In this document: positions 15,878 to 23,997 of the stretch, in pieces
How the letters are laid out: each line of letters begins with the position of its first letter
How positions within the stretch are numbered: the first letter of the stretch is position 1
From: Candidatus Coatesiibacteriota bacterium
GTDB lineage: Bacteria > B130-G9
DNA: 28,172 bases
Assembly (NCBI GenBank): GCA_003647755.1
Contig: QMNL01000001.1
Span: 1-28,172 of the forward strand
Direction: 5' to 3'
Notes under the pieces: generated by a model
Seen by the model: the letters and a program-made list of their open reading frames with translations, nothing else
What the model was told of the DNA's origin: nothing
Database searches by the model: none
Translations under genes and position numbers: made by a program

Positions 15878-17385
15878 CGCGGCGCTCCATTTTGAGAAGA
15901 GCGGTCCGAGCCATTCTGCATCGGCAACCGCACGACCACCTCTGTTCCACCGTTTTCAGCGCTTCTCAGAGTAATATCACCGTTGTGTTCCTTGACTATG
16001 CCATACGCCACGCTTAAGCCGAGACCAGCCCCATCACCAAACTTCCCTGTCCTGAAAAATGGCTTGAACACTCTGTCGAGATTGAACTCAGAAATCCCCA
16101 CACCGTTGTCGCGAACGGAGAACACAAGTGAGTTGCCGTCCCTTGCTGTCTTAACCGAGATCCGCTTGTCATCCAAGTTCTGAACCGCCTGATAGGCGTT
16201 CTTCAGAAGATTGACAAATACTTGCTGAACCTGAACACTGTCAGCGAACACATCTGGCAGGTCCTCAGCAAACTGCAGATCGACTTTGACCTTGTTTTTT
16301 TTCAACTGAAACTCCATCAGGGAGAGAGTATCCTCAAGAACTTTGTTCAAATCAAAGTAGCTCCGTAAAGCCTTTCTGTGCCTCGAAAATCCTAACAACG
16401 CCTCAATTATCCCCTTGGCCTTCAACGCCGAATCCTCTATCACCCGAAGACGCTGCCTAGCTTTCTCATCCTTCATACTCCGCTGCATCAACTCCGCATA
16501 GCCAAGTATCGGCCCCAACTTGTTGTTGAGCTCGTGTGCCACACTGCCCACTAGCTCTCCGATGGCAACAAGCTTCTCCCTCTCGATAAGATGACGCTGC
16601 ATGTCGAGCAGCTCTGTCATGTCTCGCACTATCAGAACCGCACGAGCCTCTGCATCTACCTCGATCCAAGATATGCAGACAGACACATCCAGAATCTTCT
16701 CTGCCGGACCGACCATTTTAAGGTCAATCCTATTCGCTTTTGTGTGCGCCGAATCGAGCGCCTGTTCCAGATTCTTCCTGTCGTCCTCGCTCTTCGTAAG
16801 AGCATAAATGCTGCTTGACAGAAATCTATCGACTTCACCACCAAACATATCCAGACCGGCCTGATTGATGGACAGGACATTGCCCGATGAATCCAAGACC
16901 AGGATCGCCTCACCCGCGTTCTCGATGATCTTCTCCAGGTAGTCCTTTGTCTGACGCACCTCCTCCTCGAGCTGCACCCTCTCGAGGCGCACACGGTGCT
17001 CCTGGAGAGTCCTCTTGACCACCAAGGGAAGCGCCTCCAGGAACTGCATGTCTGGGGTCTTCACCAGATAGTCATAAGCGCCTCGTTTCATCGCCTCGAC
17101 CGCAACGCTCTCGTCCCCATGTCCGGTCACCATGAGAACAGGCATATCGGGCTTTAGCTCGTGAACTCGCCCCATCAATGTAAGCCCGTCCATTCCCGGA
17201 AGCGTGTAGTCCAGCACGATCAGGTCCAACTCCGATTTCCCAACCGCCTCGAGGCATTCATCCGGACCGTACGCCTGAAGCACACTGCAGCTATCGGATG
17301 AGCTTAAAATGGCATCTTTTTGAAGGTCGTTGTGGTCTATATCATCGTCAACTATGAGGATTACTTCCTCTGACTCATCACTCAT
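15868..17385 (-). CDS. Hybrid histidine kinase, REC-PAS-HisKA-HATPase
   Basis: A 505-residue cytosolic kinase with its receiver at the N-terminus. The receiver (7-125) has the acidic pair in IVDDD, phospho-acceptor D59 in IVLDYTLPGMDG, T87 and K109. PAS domain: about 145-262. The dimerisation helix carries H284 in GSVAHELNNKLGPILGY. The ATPase domain has the N-box NLLKNA (392-397), DNGVG (426-430), the F-box FKPFF and the G2 box GAGLGLS (452-458). All catalytic elements appear intact. Its ATG overlaps the stop of the preceding response regulator gene (ATGA, 17382-17385), and its stop overlaps the HDOD start. An N-terminal receiver means it can be controlled by an upstream kinase, so it may be the middle step of a relay. 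Confidence 0.93.
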   Translation of the reverse strand: MSDESEEVILIVDDDIDHNDLQKDAILSSSDSCSVLQAYGPDECLEAVGKSELDLIVLDYTLPGMDGLTLMGRVHELKPDMPVLMVTGHGDESVAVEAMKRGAYDYLVKTPDMQFLEALPLVVKRTLQEHRVRLERVQLEEEVRQTKDYLEKIIENAGEAILVLDSSGNVLSINQAGLDMFGGEVDRFLSSSIYALTKSEDDRKNLEQALDSAHTKANRIDLKMVGPAEKILDVSVCISWIEVDAEARAVLIVRDMTELLDMQRHLIEREKLVAIGELVGSVAHELNNKLGPILGYAELMQRSMKDEKARQRLRVIEDSALKAKGIIEALLGFSRHRKALRSYFDLNKVLEDTLSLMEFQLKKNKVKVDLQFAEDLPDVFADSVQVQQVFVNLLKNAYQAVQNLDDKRISVKTARDGNSLVFSVRDNGVGISEFNLDRVFKPFFRTGKFGDGAGLGLSVAYGIVKEHNGDITLRSAENGGTEVVVRLPMQNGSDRSSQNGAPRWG

Positions 17386-17882
17386 TGCCCAATCCCCTTT
17401 TGCATTGGCAACTCGCTAACTGTTGACCAGTACTTACCCAGACCCGTTATCCGGGTCAAGAACTCGTTGAAGTCTGCTGGCTTGGTTACGTAGTCGTTGG
17501 CTCCCAGGTCCGCGGTCTTCTTGACGGTCTGCAGGCTGTTGGACGTGGTCAGAATGATTATCGGAATGGTCGAGAATCGTTTCTCGGCTCTGATGAGTCT
17601 TAGGACTTCGAGTCCGTTTTTGCCTGGCAGGTTGATGTCCAGAAGAATGAGTGCGGGCCTCGGTGAAAGCGACTTCTGCTGGAAAGGCCCCCTTCGGAAA
17701 ACATAATCCAGAGCCGTATCGCCATCCTTTATCAGAACAACCTTCCGAATATTCCCGACCTGCTTGAGCGCATCGATAACGAGCTCCGCATGATCCTGTT
17801 CGTCCTCGATCATCAGGATCAGATCGATCAGCCGTGTTTTCTTGTTCTCGCCAGAACTCAGCTCTATCACTTTAGTAGGCAC
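17382..17882 (-). CDS. Single-domain response regulator (Rcp1-like)
   Basis: A 166-residue receiver without output domain. Acidic residues in LILMIEDEQDH (21-31), phospho-acceptor D82 in ILLDINLPGKNGLEVL, T112/T113 in IILTTSNS and K134 in YVTKPADF are all present. The insert DYVFRRGPFQ (59-68) and DINLPGKNG are typical of the Rcp1 group, which works with GAF-containing, phytochrome-type kinases. Start GTG 17882, 14 bases after the stop of the PAS-GAF-PAS kinase. GGGTG lies nine bases upstream. The obvious partner is the preceding kinase, whose H-box belongs to the same phytochrome-type class (inference from adjacency and family). Confidence 0.93.
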   Translation of the reverse strand: MPTKVIELSSGENKKTRLIDLILMIEDEQDHAELVIDALKQVGNIRKVVLIKDGDTALDYVFRRGPFQQKSLSPRPALILLDINLPGKNGLEVLRLIRAEKRFSTIPIIILTTSNSLQTVKKTADLGANDYVTKPADFNEFLTRITGLGKYWSTVSELPMQKGIGQ

Positions 17883-17896
17883 TTGTATTTACACCC

Positions 17897-19957
17897 TTAT
17901 TTTGGAAGCTCGAAGGAGAACTTAGTCCCGCCGTCAGGGCTGGGCTGCACCCATATCCTGCCGCCATGCCGTTCTATGATTCGTTGTGCAATAGTCAGGC
18001 CAATCCCGATACCGTCAGTTGCCTTGTGTCTAAGTCGCTTGAATGGACGGAAGACCTCGGGAATCTCGGACTCGGAAATGCCAATTCCATTGTCCTTTAC
18101 ATAGATGCAGACAGTATCAGCGGCGTTGTTATCTTCACAGCCTATCTCGACAACTGGCCGCCTCTCCTCGGTGCTGTATCTCAGCGCATTGCTGATCAGA
18201 TTCGACAGGACCTGGGCGATCTGAATCCCATCACATGACACCACTGGAAGCGCAGAAGGCCTCCTGATCTCAGCGTTCAGCTCCGCCACCTGATCCGAAT
18301 AATCTCCAAGCACATCATCCAATAGACTCGAGAGGTTACAGGGGTCCTTTTGGAGCGTTTTGGTGGTTGCTCTCGAGAGGTCCAGCAAGCTCTTCAGTAG
18401 CAGGGACATGCGCGACACATTGGCGTTTATTCGTGACAAGTAATGAAGCCCGTTTTCCCCGAGCACATCCTTGAACTCCCGTGCAAGCTTGCTCCCAAAC
18501 CCCTGAATGGAGACCAGCGGGGCCTGAAGATCGTGTGAGGCAACGTAAACGAACTCCTCTAGCTCAGCGTTCTTCGCCTCCAACTTGCGGTTTTTCTCCA
18601 TGATCTGCTGGCGGAGTCTTATGTCCTCGCTTATGTCCCTTGCAGCGCCAATTGTCCCAATAACATCACCTTTCTCATCTCGAAGTATCCCTGCCGAGAT
18701 CGTGATCGGCACGCGCCCGCTACCCTTCTTAGAAAACTCCAGTATTCTGCCGGTTATGGTCTCGGTGGGGCTGTTCAACAGCTCATCCATTATCTTACGG
18801 GCTCTTGCACGCCCTTCCTCAGGATCGTCGGAGTAAAACTCCGAGAGGCGCCTCCCCACTATCTCCCGAGGCTGGTAGCCAAACATGCGCTCGGCCCCGT
18901 CGCTGTAAAACGTTATTACGCCGTGAGCATCAGTTGCCATGATCGCTTCGGGGGTGCTGTTTATCAGATGCTTCAGACTGTCTTTTGTCTCCACCAACTC
19001 CTGTTTGAGAGTAGTCTCCTCTATCGCCCTGGCCGCCTGAGATGCGAAGAGCTCCAGTGGCCTGAGTGCATCAGCGGTTGGCACCCTTCCGTCTCTCGGG
19101 TCATCGACCGAGATCACCCCGATCAGCTTGCGGCCCCTCCCCCGTAACGGTATTAGCAGAGTGTCGTCAGGATGCCAGTCCTTCATCTCGCTTACTGGGA
19201 CCTTGCTCTCAACACCATAAATTGGAATTGTGTCGGCCAGACTATGAGGGATGTAATAAGAGCAATGGCCAATCCTGAAGCGCTCGCAAAACACCTCCTT
19301 GTTAATCCTCGGAGACCACCCCTTCGACCTAAGAAAACTCTCCTCCTTCTGAGAAACCCCTGAACACGCTATCTCACGTTTGCCCTGCTTGTCAGAAAAC
19401 CTTGAAACCACCACCCGCCGAAAATTAGAGTGCGCACGAATCGCCTCAGCAACTTTCTTCAAAACGTGCTGCAGATCGGTCTCGCCAACGATCTCGTCAC
19501 CGATCGCCGTGAAGTCCTCAAGCTGCTTAAGCTGCTTCTCTATGGTCTCTTTCGCAGCCTCCACCTCCATCGTGAGCTTCTCCGCGGGAGAGGCAAAGTG
19601 CAGAAGACAAACTGCCCCCTGCAGACCCCCGTCCATCCCGAGGCGAGGGACAAGGACCGCATCGAAGAACAGTATGTCCTTTGTGTTCAGATGCTCCAGG
19701 GAGAGAAAGTTCAACTCGACCCTCTCCCTCCCCTCGCGAAGAAGGTGCCAGGCCTCATCCCAGCTCATCTCCGCCGGCACCGGAAACAACTCTCCTATTG
19801 ACCGCTCCGAAACATCGATCGCGCCATTCCACAACTTCGACTTCGCAAACGAGTTCGCGAACACCACTCGCCCAGCCTCGTCCAGGATTAGAATACCGTC
19901 AAGGACCTCGTCCAAAAGCCTGTTTGACAGGTGAAAAGCTATGTCCGGCTGAACCAT
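17897..19957 (-). CDS. Soluble histidine kinase, PAS-GAF-PAS-HisKA-HATPase
   Basis: A 686-residue sensor kinase without membrane segments. PAS 1: about 10-120 (VLDGILILDEAGRVVFANS). A coiled helix lies at about 125-150. The GAF domain (about 150-315) contains CERFRIGHCSYYIPHS and LLIPLRGRGRKLIGVISVDD. PAS 2: about 325-445 (PEAIMATDAHGVITFYSDGAERMFGY, ending GAARDISE). A coiled coil links to the H-box, with H475 in YVASHDLQAPLVSIQGF, the phytochrome-type HisKA. The ATPase domain has NLISNALRYS (586-595), DNGIG (622-626) and GIGIGL (649-654). Two Cys in the GAF (C224, C232) are noticeable, but the bilin-binding Cys-His pattern is not present. It sits between the diguanylate cyclase (24 bases) and the Rcp1-like regulator (14 bases). 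The signal sensed is unknown. Confidence 0.93.
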   Translation of the reverse strand: MVQPDIAFHLSNRLLDEVLDGILILDEAGRVVFANSFAKSKLWNGAIDVSERSIGELFPVPAEMSWDEAWHLLREGRERVELNFLSLEHLNTKDILFFDAVLVPRLGMDGGLQGAVCLLHFASPAEKLTMEVEAAKETIEKQLKQLEDFTAIGDEIVGETDLQHVLKKVAEAIRAHSNFRRVVVSRFSDKQGKREIACSGVSQKEESFLRSKGWSPRINKEVFCERFRIGHCSYYIPHSLADTIPIYGVESKVPVSEMKDWHPDDTLLIPLRGRGRKLIGVISVDDPRDGRVPTADALRPLELFASQAARAIEETTLKQELVETKDSLKHLINSTPEAIMATDAHGVITFYSDGAERMFGYQPREIVGRRLSEFYSDDPEEGRARARKIMDELLNSPTETITGRILEFSKKGSGRVPITISAGILRDEKGDVIGTIGAARDISEDIRLRQQIMEKNRKLEAKNAELEEFVYVASHDLQAPLVSIQGFGSKLAREFKDVLGENGLHYLSRINANVSRMSLLLKSLLDLSRATTKTLQKDPCNLSSLLDDVLGDYSDQVAELNAEIRRPSALPVVSCDGIQIAQVLSNLISNALRYSTEERRPVVEIGCEDNNAADTVCIYVKDNGIGISESEIPEVFRPFKRLRHKATDGIGIGLTIAQRIIERHGGRIWVQPSPDGGTKFSFELPK

Positions 19958-19981
19958 TTTCCCCGTAAATCCCTCTGCAAG

Positions 19982-20929
19982 TCAGCCCGATTGCCGCTCA
20001 AAGGCCGATGTCCGGTTCTTCCCGGAGGCTTTAGCGACGTATAGGCTGTCGTCTGCTGTCTCCACGAGCTGCGCAGAGCTTCCCATTTTGTTGTCCAAGG
20101 ATGTAACCCCAAAACTCGCAGTTATTGAGAAGGGCGTATTGTTACGGCCTGTGAACCGCAGCCCTTCTATCTTCTTCCGAAGCCGCTCTGCAATCGCACA
20201 GGCGCTCGCCCTGTCCGTCTCTGGAAGGATAACCACTATCTCCTCCCCACCGTATCTCGCCGGCAGGTCAGATGCCCTCATCTCCTGCTTCAAAGCCCTC
20301 GACAAAGTGGAAAGCACCAAGTCGCCCACCTGATGACCGTGCAAATCGTTCACTTCTTTGAAGTCGTCTATGTCCAGCATGATCAGGCTCAACGGCGACA
20401 TGTACCTCCTCGCTCGCCGGAACTCCGCCCGCAAGCGCTCCTGAAAATAACGGTGGTTGTAAAGCCGCGTCAATCCATCAACGATGGCGAGCCGCTCCAT
20501 CTTCTTGACCTCTTGCGACAGTCTCTCATTGGCAGACAGCAGGTCCCGGTAGACTCTGATCCGCCGGATTTGGACATCCACCCTGGCCGAGAGGTCCTCG
20601 ATCTCAAACGGCTTGACAACGTAGTCAACAGCCCCTCGCCTCAACCAACTGGTCCTGTCCTCCAGCCCGTTCATCGCGCTCAGAACAATGACGGGAATCA
20701 GCCTGTCTGCCAAAGGCTCCAGGCAGCGATCGTCAGGTGGGCTTTTCAAACCATCTACGCTGTAAACAACTAGATCAACGGGTTCTCTCGCAGCAGCCCG
20801 GGCACCCTCCTGAAGGCTGTCAAAACTCACCACGCTGCGATCTCGGGACGACAGCGATCGCTCCAGAAATTCCCGCATCAGAGCGCCACTTCCCACCGAA
20901 AACAGTAACTCTTTGTCCTGCTCCATCAT
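19982..20929 (-). CDS. Diguanylate cyclase with degenerate receiver domain
   Basis: Predicted to make cyclic-di-GMP from two GTP. From ATG 20929 the protein has 315 residues. Residues 5-125 have the receiver fold (LIPVIVLSAMNG, AVDYVVKPFEIEDL with K106), but the phospho-acceptor position is S57 (DLVVYSVDG) and the acidic pair near the N-terminus is missing. Phosphorylation is therefore unlikely. The GGDEF domain (about 145-315) has DGLTRLYNHRYF, DIDDFKEVND and GGEEI at 227-231, and the inhibitory I-site RASD (218-221) at the usual five-residue spacing. It should be active and product-inhibited. The frame stays open 37 codons upstream to a GTG at 21040, but that part has no receiver similarity. 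First gene of the signalling string; the PAS-GAF-PAS kinase follows after 24 bases. Confidence 0.9.
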   Translation of the reverse strand: MMEQDKELLFSVGSGALMREFLERSLSSRDRSVVSFDSLQEGARAAAREPVDLVVYSVDGLKSPPDDRCLEPLADRLIPVIVLSAMNGLEDRTSWLRRGAVDYVVKPFEIEDLSARVDVQIRRIRVYRDLLSANERLSQEVKKMERLAIVDGLTRLYNHRYFQERLRAEFRRARRYMSPLSLIMLDIDDFKEVNDLHGHQVGDLVLSTLSRALKQEMRASDLPARYGGEEIVVILPETDRASACAIAERLRKKIEGLRFTGRNNTPFSITASFGVTSLDNKMGSSAQLVETADDSLYVAKASGKNRTSAFERQSG

Positions 20930-21018
20930 CACCAGCCGGACCGTAAGTTTAAGATTGAAATGCAGCAAAGCCAGAAACAACAATGGACACCATCGATCCT
21001 GTTGTTTCCCTCGAACGA

Positions 21019-21047
21019 AACTACGGCAATCTTTAGCCACTTGTCAA
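21019..21047 (-). promoter_or_regulatory. Possible promoter of the signalling gene string
   Basis: A perfect TTGACA lies on the minus strand at 21047-21042, about 115 bases before the cyclase start. The -10 position is poor (TAG-TTT type, 19 bases away), so only the -35 box is convincing. Between it and the gene, AAACAAC (20975-20981) and GTTGTTT (21001-21007) form a small inverted repeat. Confidence 0.22.
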
Positions 21048-21260
21048 CATTCTGCCTGCTATCAAGCCATGCGAAAGACCGCTTCCCCACTATCCTGTAA
21101 GGCTTGACACCAAAGGACCCAGATGCACTTTTCGGCCTGGTTTTCATGCGCCCAATCGCCAGCCGCAGTAATCAGATTGATGGCAAGGCAGATGGTGGGA
21201 TGAACACGCTTTGCCGGTGCGCAGAGGCAATGAGTTAGGCAGGCATCGGTCTGTAAGTTA

Positions 21261-21412
21261 CACCCGTTGGGTGACTTTGGAGTGCGGCGGCTTGACGCCG
21301 CTTTCACTTGCGGTGGCTTGCCACATAGACAGCTTCATCTCTTTCCGAAAGCGATTGCTGCAGCGATGATTGACATAGGACCGATGTCGCGTCAAGCCGC
21401 CGCACTCCAAAG
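21261..21412. repeat. Second palindromic repeat element with 24-base inverted arms
   Basis: Perfect 24-base inverted arms at 21275-21298 and 21389-21412 (core GGAGTGCGGCGGCTTGACGC) enclose 90 bases. Further hairpins are CACCC/GGGTG at 21261-21273 and GTGGC/GCCAC at 21313-21324. The left arm with its neighbour also folds on itself (GCGGC...GCCGC). Sequence differs from the element at 6381-6582, but arm length and layout are alike. REP-like or remnant mobile element; no transposase is nearby. Confidence 0.8.
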
Positions 21413-21460
21413 GGCTACAACCATCTGCATCAATCTGATTATTGGGGCCAGGGAGACTCG

Positions 21461-21489
21461 TTGACTACATTACGCGATTATCCCATCAT
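21461..21489 (+). promoter_or_regulatory. Possible promoter of rsmE
   Basis: TTGACT (21461-21466) and CATCAT (21484-21489) at 17-base spacing, 5/6 and 4/6 matches to the consensus, about 100 bases before the chosen rsmE start. Pattern match only. Confidence 0.3.
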
Positions 21490-21587
21490 ACAGGCAAATG
21501 GGAGAATACACTTATGTCTAATTGGGCCTACGTGCAGGTCAGACACGCCTTGCACTACTAACTTACAGACCGCCTGACCTGACAAGA

Positions 21588-22346
21588 ATGAGACTCCATC
21601 GGATCTTCGTTGATCGCTCGATGGTTGCCGGCGGTAAAGCGGCGATCGTCGGCCCCGAGGCGCACCATGTAAGGACAGTGCTTCGCCTCAAGCCCGGCGA
21701 CAGGCTGATTGGGTGCGACGGGCTCGGAAGCGACTATCTTCTCCGAATAGAGCGGTCCGGTCCTGACGCACTTGTCTGCGAGGTGCTAAGTATCATGCAG
21801 CCTCAGAGTCCTGAATGCCGTAGCAGGATCGTCCTAATGCAATGTTGCCTCTCAAGCGGCAAGATGGAACAGGTTGTGGACAGGGCAATTCAGCTGGGTG
21901 TTTCGGGAATCGTTCCGATCGTTTCCGAAAAGTCGAAGTTCCGCGGGGACGAAAAACAGTTCAACAGGAAGGTCGAGAGATGGCGGCGGATTGCCAGATC
22001 GTCGGCGCTTCAATGTGGCCGTGCGCATTTTCCTGTCATAGAGCCGATCTCACCGCTGATGCATGCTATCAAAACGCCGATTGACAACGCCGTGAGACTC
22101 TTGTTTACGACGGACACTAAAGCAAGGTCGGCCCGCCAAGTATTGCCGGGTCTGCTCTCGTCTCCTTCAGAACGTCAGGTCGTTTATCTGCTGATTGGCC
22201 CTGAGGCGGGTCTCTCTCCAGTCGAGCGAAAGACCATCATTGAACATGGCTTCACCGCGGTCATGGCGGGTAGGCGCATACTCCGAGCCGAGATGGCGCC
22301 GATCGTCGCACTTGCCCTCGTGCTTTATCACCTCGGCGAGCTGTAG
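21588..22346 (+). CDS. rsmE: 16S rRNA (uracil(1498)-N(3))-methyltransferase RsmE
   Basis: SAM-dependent SPOUT-class enzyme that methylates U1498 of 16S rRNA. From ATG 21588 it has 252 residues, the usual size. The N-terminal PUA-like domain begins MRLHRIFVD and holds EAHHVRTVLRLKPGDRL, typical for the family. The knotted C-terminal domain has MEQVVDRAIQLGVSGIVPI, IGPEAGLS (203-210, usually GPEGGLS) and GRRILRAE (228-235, usually GPRILRTE). An in-frame start 22 codons upstream would add residues without family similarity, so I use the ATG where the family begins; its ribosome site is weak. First gene of a plus-strand series, 220 bases before the SLOG-family gene. Confidence 0.93.
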   Translation: MRLHRIFVDRSMVAGGKAAIVGPEAHHVRTVLRLKPGDRLIGCDGLGSDYLLRIERSGPDALVCEVLSIMQPQSPECRSRIVLMQCCLSSGKMEQVVDRAIQLGVSGIVPIVSEKSKFRGDEKQFNRKVERWRRIARSSALQCGRAHFPVIEPISPLMHAIKTPIDNAVRLLFTTDTKARSARQVLPGLLSSPSERQVVYLLIGPEAGLSPVERKTIIEHGFTAVMAGRRILRAEMAPIVALALVLYHLGEL

Positions 22347-22566
22347 TGCCTCGTCGGTCGATGCTCTCAGCGTTCACGGCCTTCTCCCCGCATCCTGCCC
22401 CCTGGCCGCTCAGCTGGCCAGCACACGGGCGACCGACTCGTCCATGCACTCTCGTGGGCCCAGCTCTTTGCATCAAAGCACAGATGTGTGGTAAAAGACA
22501 TCCTGACCTTCTATTCAACAGTGGGCAATCGCGGGAGCGTTTTTCAGGAACTTATTTGGAGCGGCT

Positions 22567-23016
22567 ATGATAGTAAGTGTGATTGGTGGGCATCGATGTT
22601 CAAAAGAGATTGGATTGATCGCCTTCGAGGTTGGCAAGGTGATCGCAGAGAACGGTCATGTCTTGGTGTGCGGCGGGCTTACCGGGGTGATGGAGCAGGC
22701 GTGCAGGGGAGCGAAATCTGTTGGGGGGACGACGATAGGAATCATCCCAAGCGCAAAGAAGGACGACGCCAATCCCTATGTTGACATCGTGATCCCGACT
22801 GGGATTGGTCTGGCAAGGAACATGATCGTCGTGCTCGCCGGCGATGTTGTTGTTGCGGTTGACGGCAGTTATGGCACCTTGTCCGAGATTGCCTACGCCC
22901 TCCAGTTCAATAGGAAAGCGTTTGCGCTGAGGACTAAGTGGCACGTCTCCGGAGCGGTCGAGGAACTCAATGAGGTTTCGGAGCTTGGGGAGAGACTCAA
23001 GGAGATGAGCTGTTAA
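22567..23016 (+). CDS. TIGR00725 family (SLOG/LOG-like) nucleotide-binding protein
   Basis: A 149-residue Rossmann-like protein related to the LOG/lysine decarboxylase-like and molybdenum-cofactor carrier proteins; exact function unknown. MIVSVIGGHRCS opens the fold. GGLTGVMEQACRGAK (36-50) is the nucleotide-binding glycine-rich loop. R84-N85 and GSYGTLSEI (100-108) match the place of PGGxGTxxE in LOG proteins, but the motif here has S-Y instead of G-x. GGAG lies about seven bases before the ATG. It precedes acyP by 64 bases. A role in nucleotide or cofactor handling would fit apt and the NAD salvage gene further along, but that is inference. Confidence 0.88.
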   Translation: MIVSVIGGHRCSKEIGLIAFEVGKVIAENGHVLVCGGLTGVMEQACRGAKSVGGTTIGIIPSAKKDDANPYVDIVIPTGIGLARNMIVVLAGDVVVAVDGSYGTLSEIAYALQFNRKAFALRTKWHVSGAVEELNEVSELGERLKEMSC

Positions 23017-23080
23017 TATGTTTCGTTGTGAAGTTAGGTGAGCCTGGGTTGGCGGGCGACAACGGAGCAGGAGGCCGCAA

Positions 23081-23365
23081 ATGGCGAAAGTAGCTGCAAA
23101 GATATATATTGAGGGTTTTGTTCAGGGCATTGGATTTCGGCAATATGCATACAGGAAGTCCCAGGAGTGCGGAGTTCAGGGATATGTTCGTAATCTTAGG
23201 GATGGGCGGGTCCAGGTTTACGCCGAGGGGGACCAGGAGGCGATGGATAGTTTCCTCATGCTGCTCAGGCGAGGCCCGGTTGGGGCCCGTGTCAAGTCGA
23301 TGCAGGTGTTGCAGGCGCCCTACACTGGAAAGTATAAAGAGTTTTCGATTCTGTTCGATATTTAG
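23081..23365 (+). CDS. acyP: Acylphosphatase
   Basis: A 94-residue protein of the small alpha/beta acylphosphatase family, which hydrolyses carboxyl-phosphate bonds such as acetyl phosphate. The active-site signature GFVQGIGFRQYAYR (12-25) has catalytic R20, and GYVRNLRDGRVQVYAEG (34-50) has catalytic N38. The length is standard. AGGAGG (23069-23074) six bases before the ATG makes a strong ribosome site. The gene lies between the SLOG-family protein and apt. Confidence 0.96.
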   Translation: MAKVAAKIYIEGFVQGIGFRQYAYRKSQECGVQGYVRNLRDGRVQVYAEGDQEAMDSFLMLLRRGPVGARVKSMQVLQAPYTGKYKEFSILFDI

Positions 23366-23447
23366 TCAAGTGTGTTGTATCCTGTCTGCTGGTGCAAAGC
23401 TCGCAGGCCTTTTGGTGTTGAGTGCGTATAATGCCTAGGAAGTTACT

Positions 23448-23960
23448 ATGGATTTGAATGAGTTGTTGCGAGATGTTCCCGATTTCCCCAAACCAGGGAT
23501 AGTATTCAAAGACATAACCCCCATTCTGGCGGACGGTAAGGCCTTTAGGGAGGCAGTTGACAGAACTGTCGAGGGGCTAGCCCCCGACGATGTCGATGCG
23601 GTCGTTGGAGTTGAGGCGCGGGGCTTCATCTTCGCCGCTGCGGCGTCTTACAAGTTGGGCTGTGGGCTTCTGATCGTGCGCAAGCCGGGGAAGCTTCCCG
23701 CTGCGACCGTTTCTGAGTCTTACGCGCTAGAGTATGGAACCGATACACTGGAAATACACAGAGATGCCGTGAGGCCGGGGATGAGGCTTGTTCTGATCGA
23801 TGACCTGTTGGCTACCGGTGGGACCCTCGCCGCAACTGCACGGTTGGTAGAGCGCTTGGGTGGCAAGGTAGTGGGAATCAGGTTCTTGATAGAGCTGACT
23901 TTCCTGGCCGGGCGCAGCAAGCTCAAGGGCTATGACGTGAGGTCGATCATCAAGGTATGA
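23448..23960 (+). CDS. apt: Adenine phosphoribosyltransferase
   Basis: Purine salvage enzyme joining adenine and PRPP to AMP and pyrophosphate, in the cytosol. The 170-residue length is standard. PDFPKPGIVFKDITPIL (11-27) is the family N-terminus, VGVEARGFIF (53-62) follows, RKPGKLP (78-84) is the flexible loop, ALEYGTDTLEIHRDA is typical, and VLIDDLLATGGT (115-126) is the PRPP-binding loop. AGGAAG precedes the ATG by five bases. It is followed after 37 bases by the STAS gene. Confidence 0.97.
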   Translation: MDLNELLRDVPDFPKPGIVFKDITPILADGKAFREAVDRTVEGLAPDDVDAVVGVEARGFIFAAAASYKLGCGLLIVRKPGKLPAATVSESYALEYGTDTLEIHRDAVRPGMRLVLIDDLLATGGTLAATARLVERLGGKVVGIRFLIELTFLAGRSKLKGYDVRSIIKV

Positions 23961-23997
23961 GAAAATCAAGGGCAGAATTGTTTGAGGCAATGACACA

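Larger units (their letters stand above)
20930..21587. other. Divergent intergenic region between the cyclase gene and rsmE
   Basis: This 658-base stretch separates the minus-strand signalling string from the plus-strand rsmE run. It holds a possible promoter on each side and a palindromic repeat element (21261-21412). I see no credible gene or tRNA here; short open frames lack recognisable protein sequence. Confidence 0.6.

Noticed and set aside
17897..19957. Reading the PAS-GAF-PAS kinase as a true phytochrome
   Set aside because: The bilin-attaching Cys-His signature is missing, and the GAF has the reverse order (His-Cys at 231-232); no PHY domain is visible.
22347..22566. Small gene between rsmE and the SLOG-family gene
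   Set aside because: Frames on both strands give Pro/Arg/Ser-rich translations without ribosome sites; it appears to be plain intergenic sequence.
23427..23432. Perfect TATAAT before apt as a promoter
   Set aside because: No -35 box lies at 16-18 bases, and transcription would begin inside the ribosome site AGGAAG.
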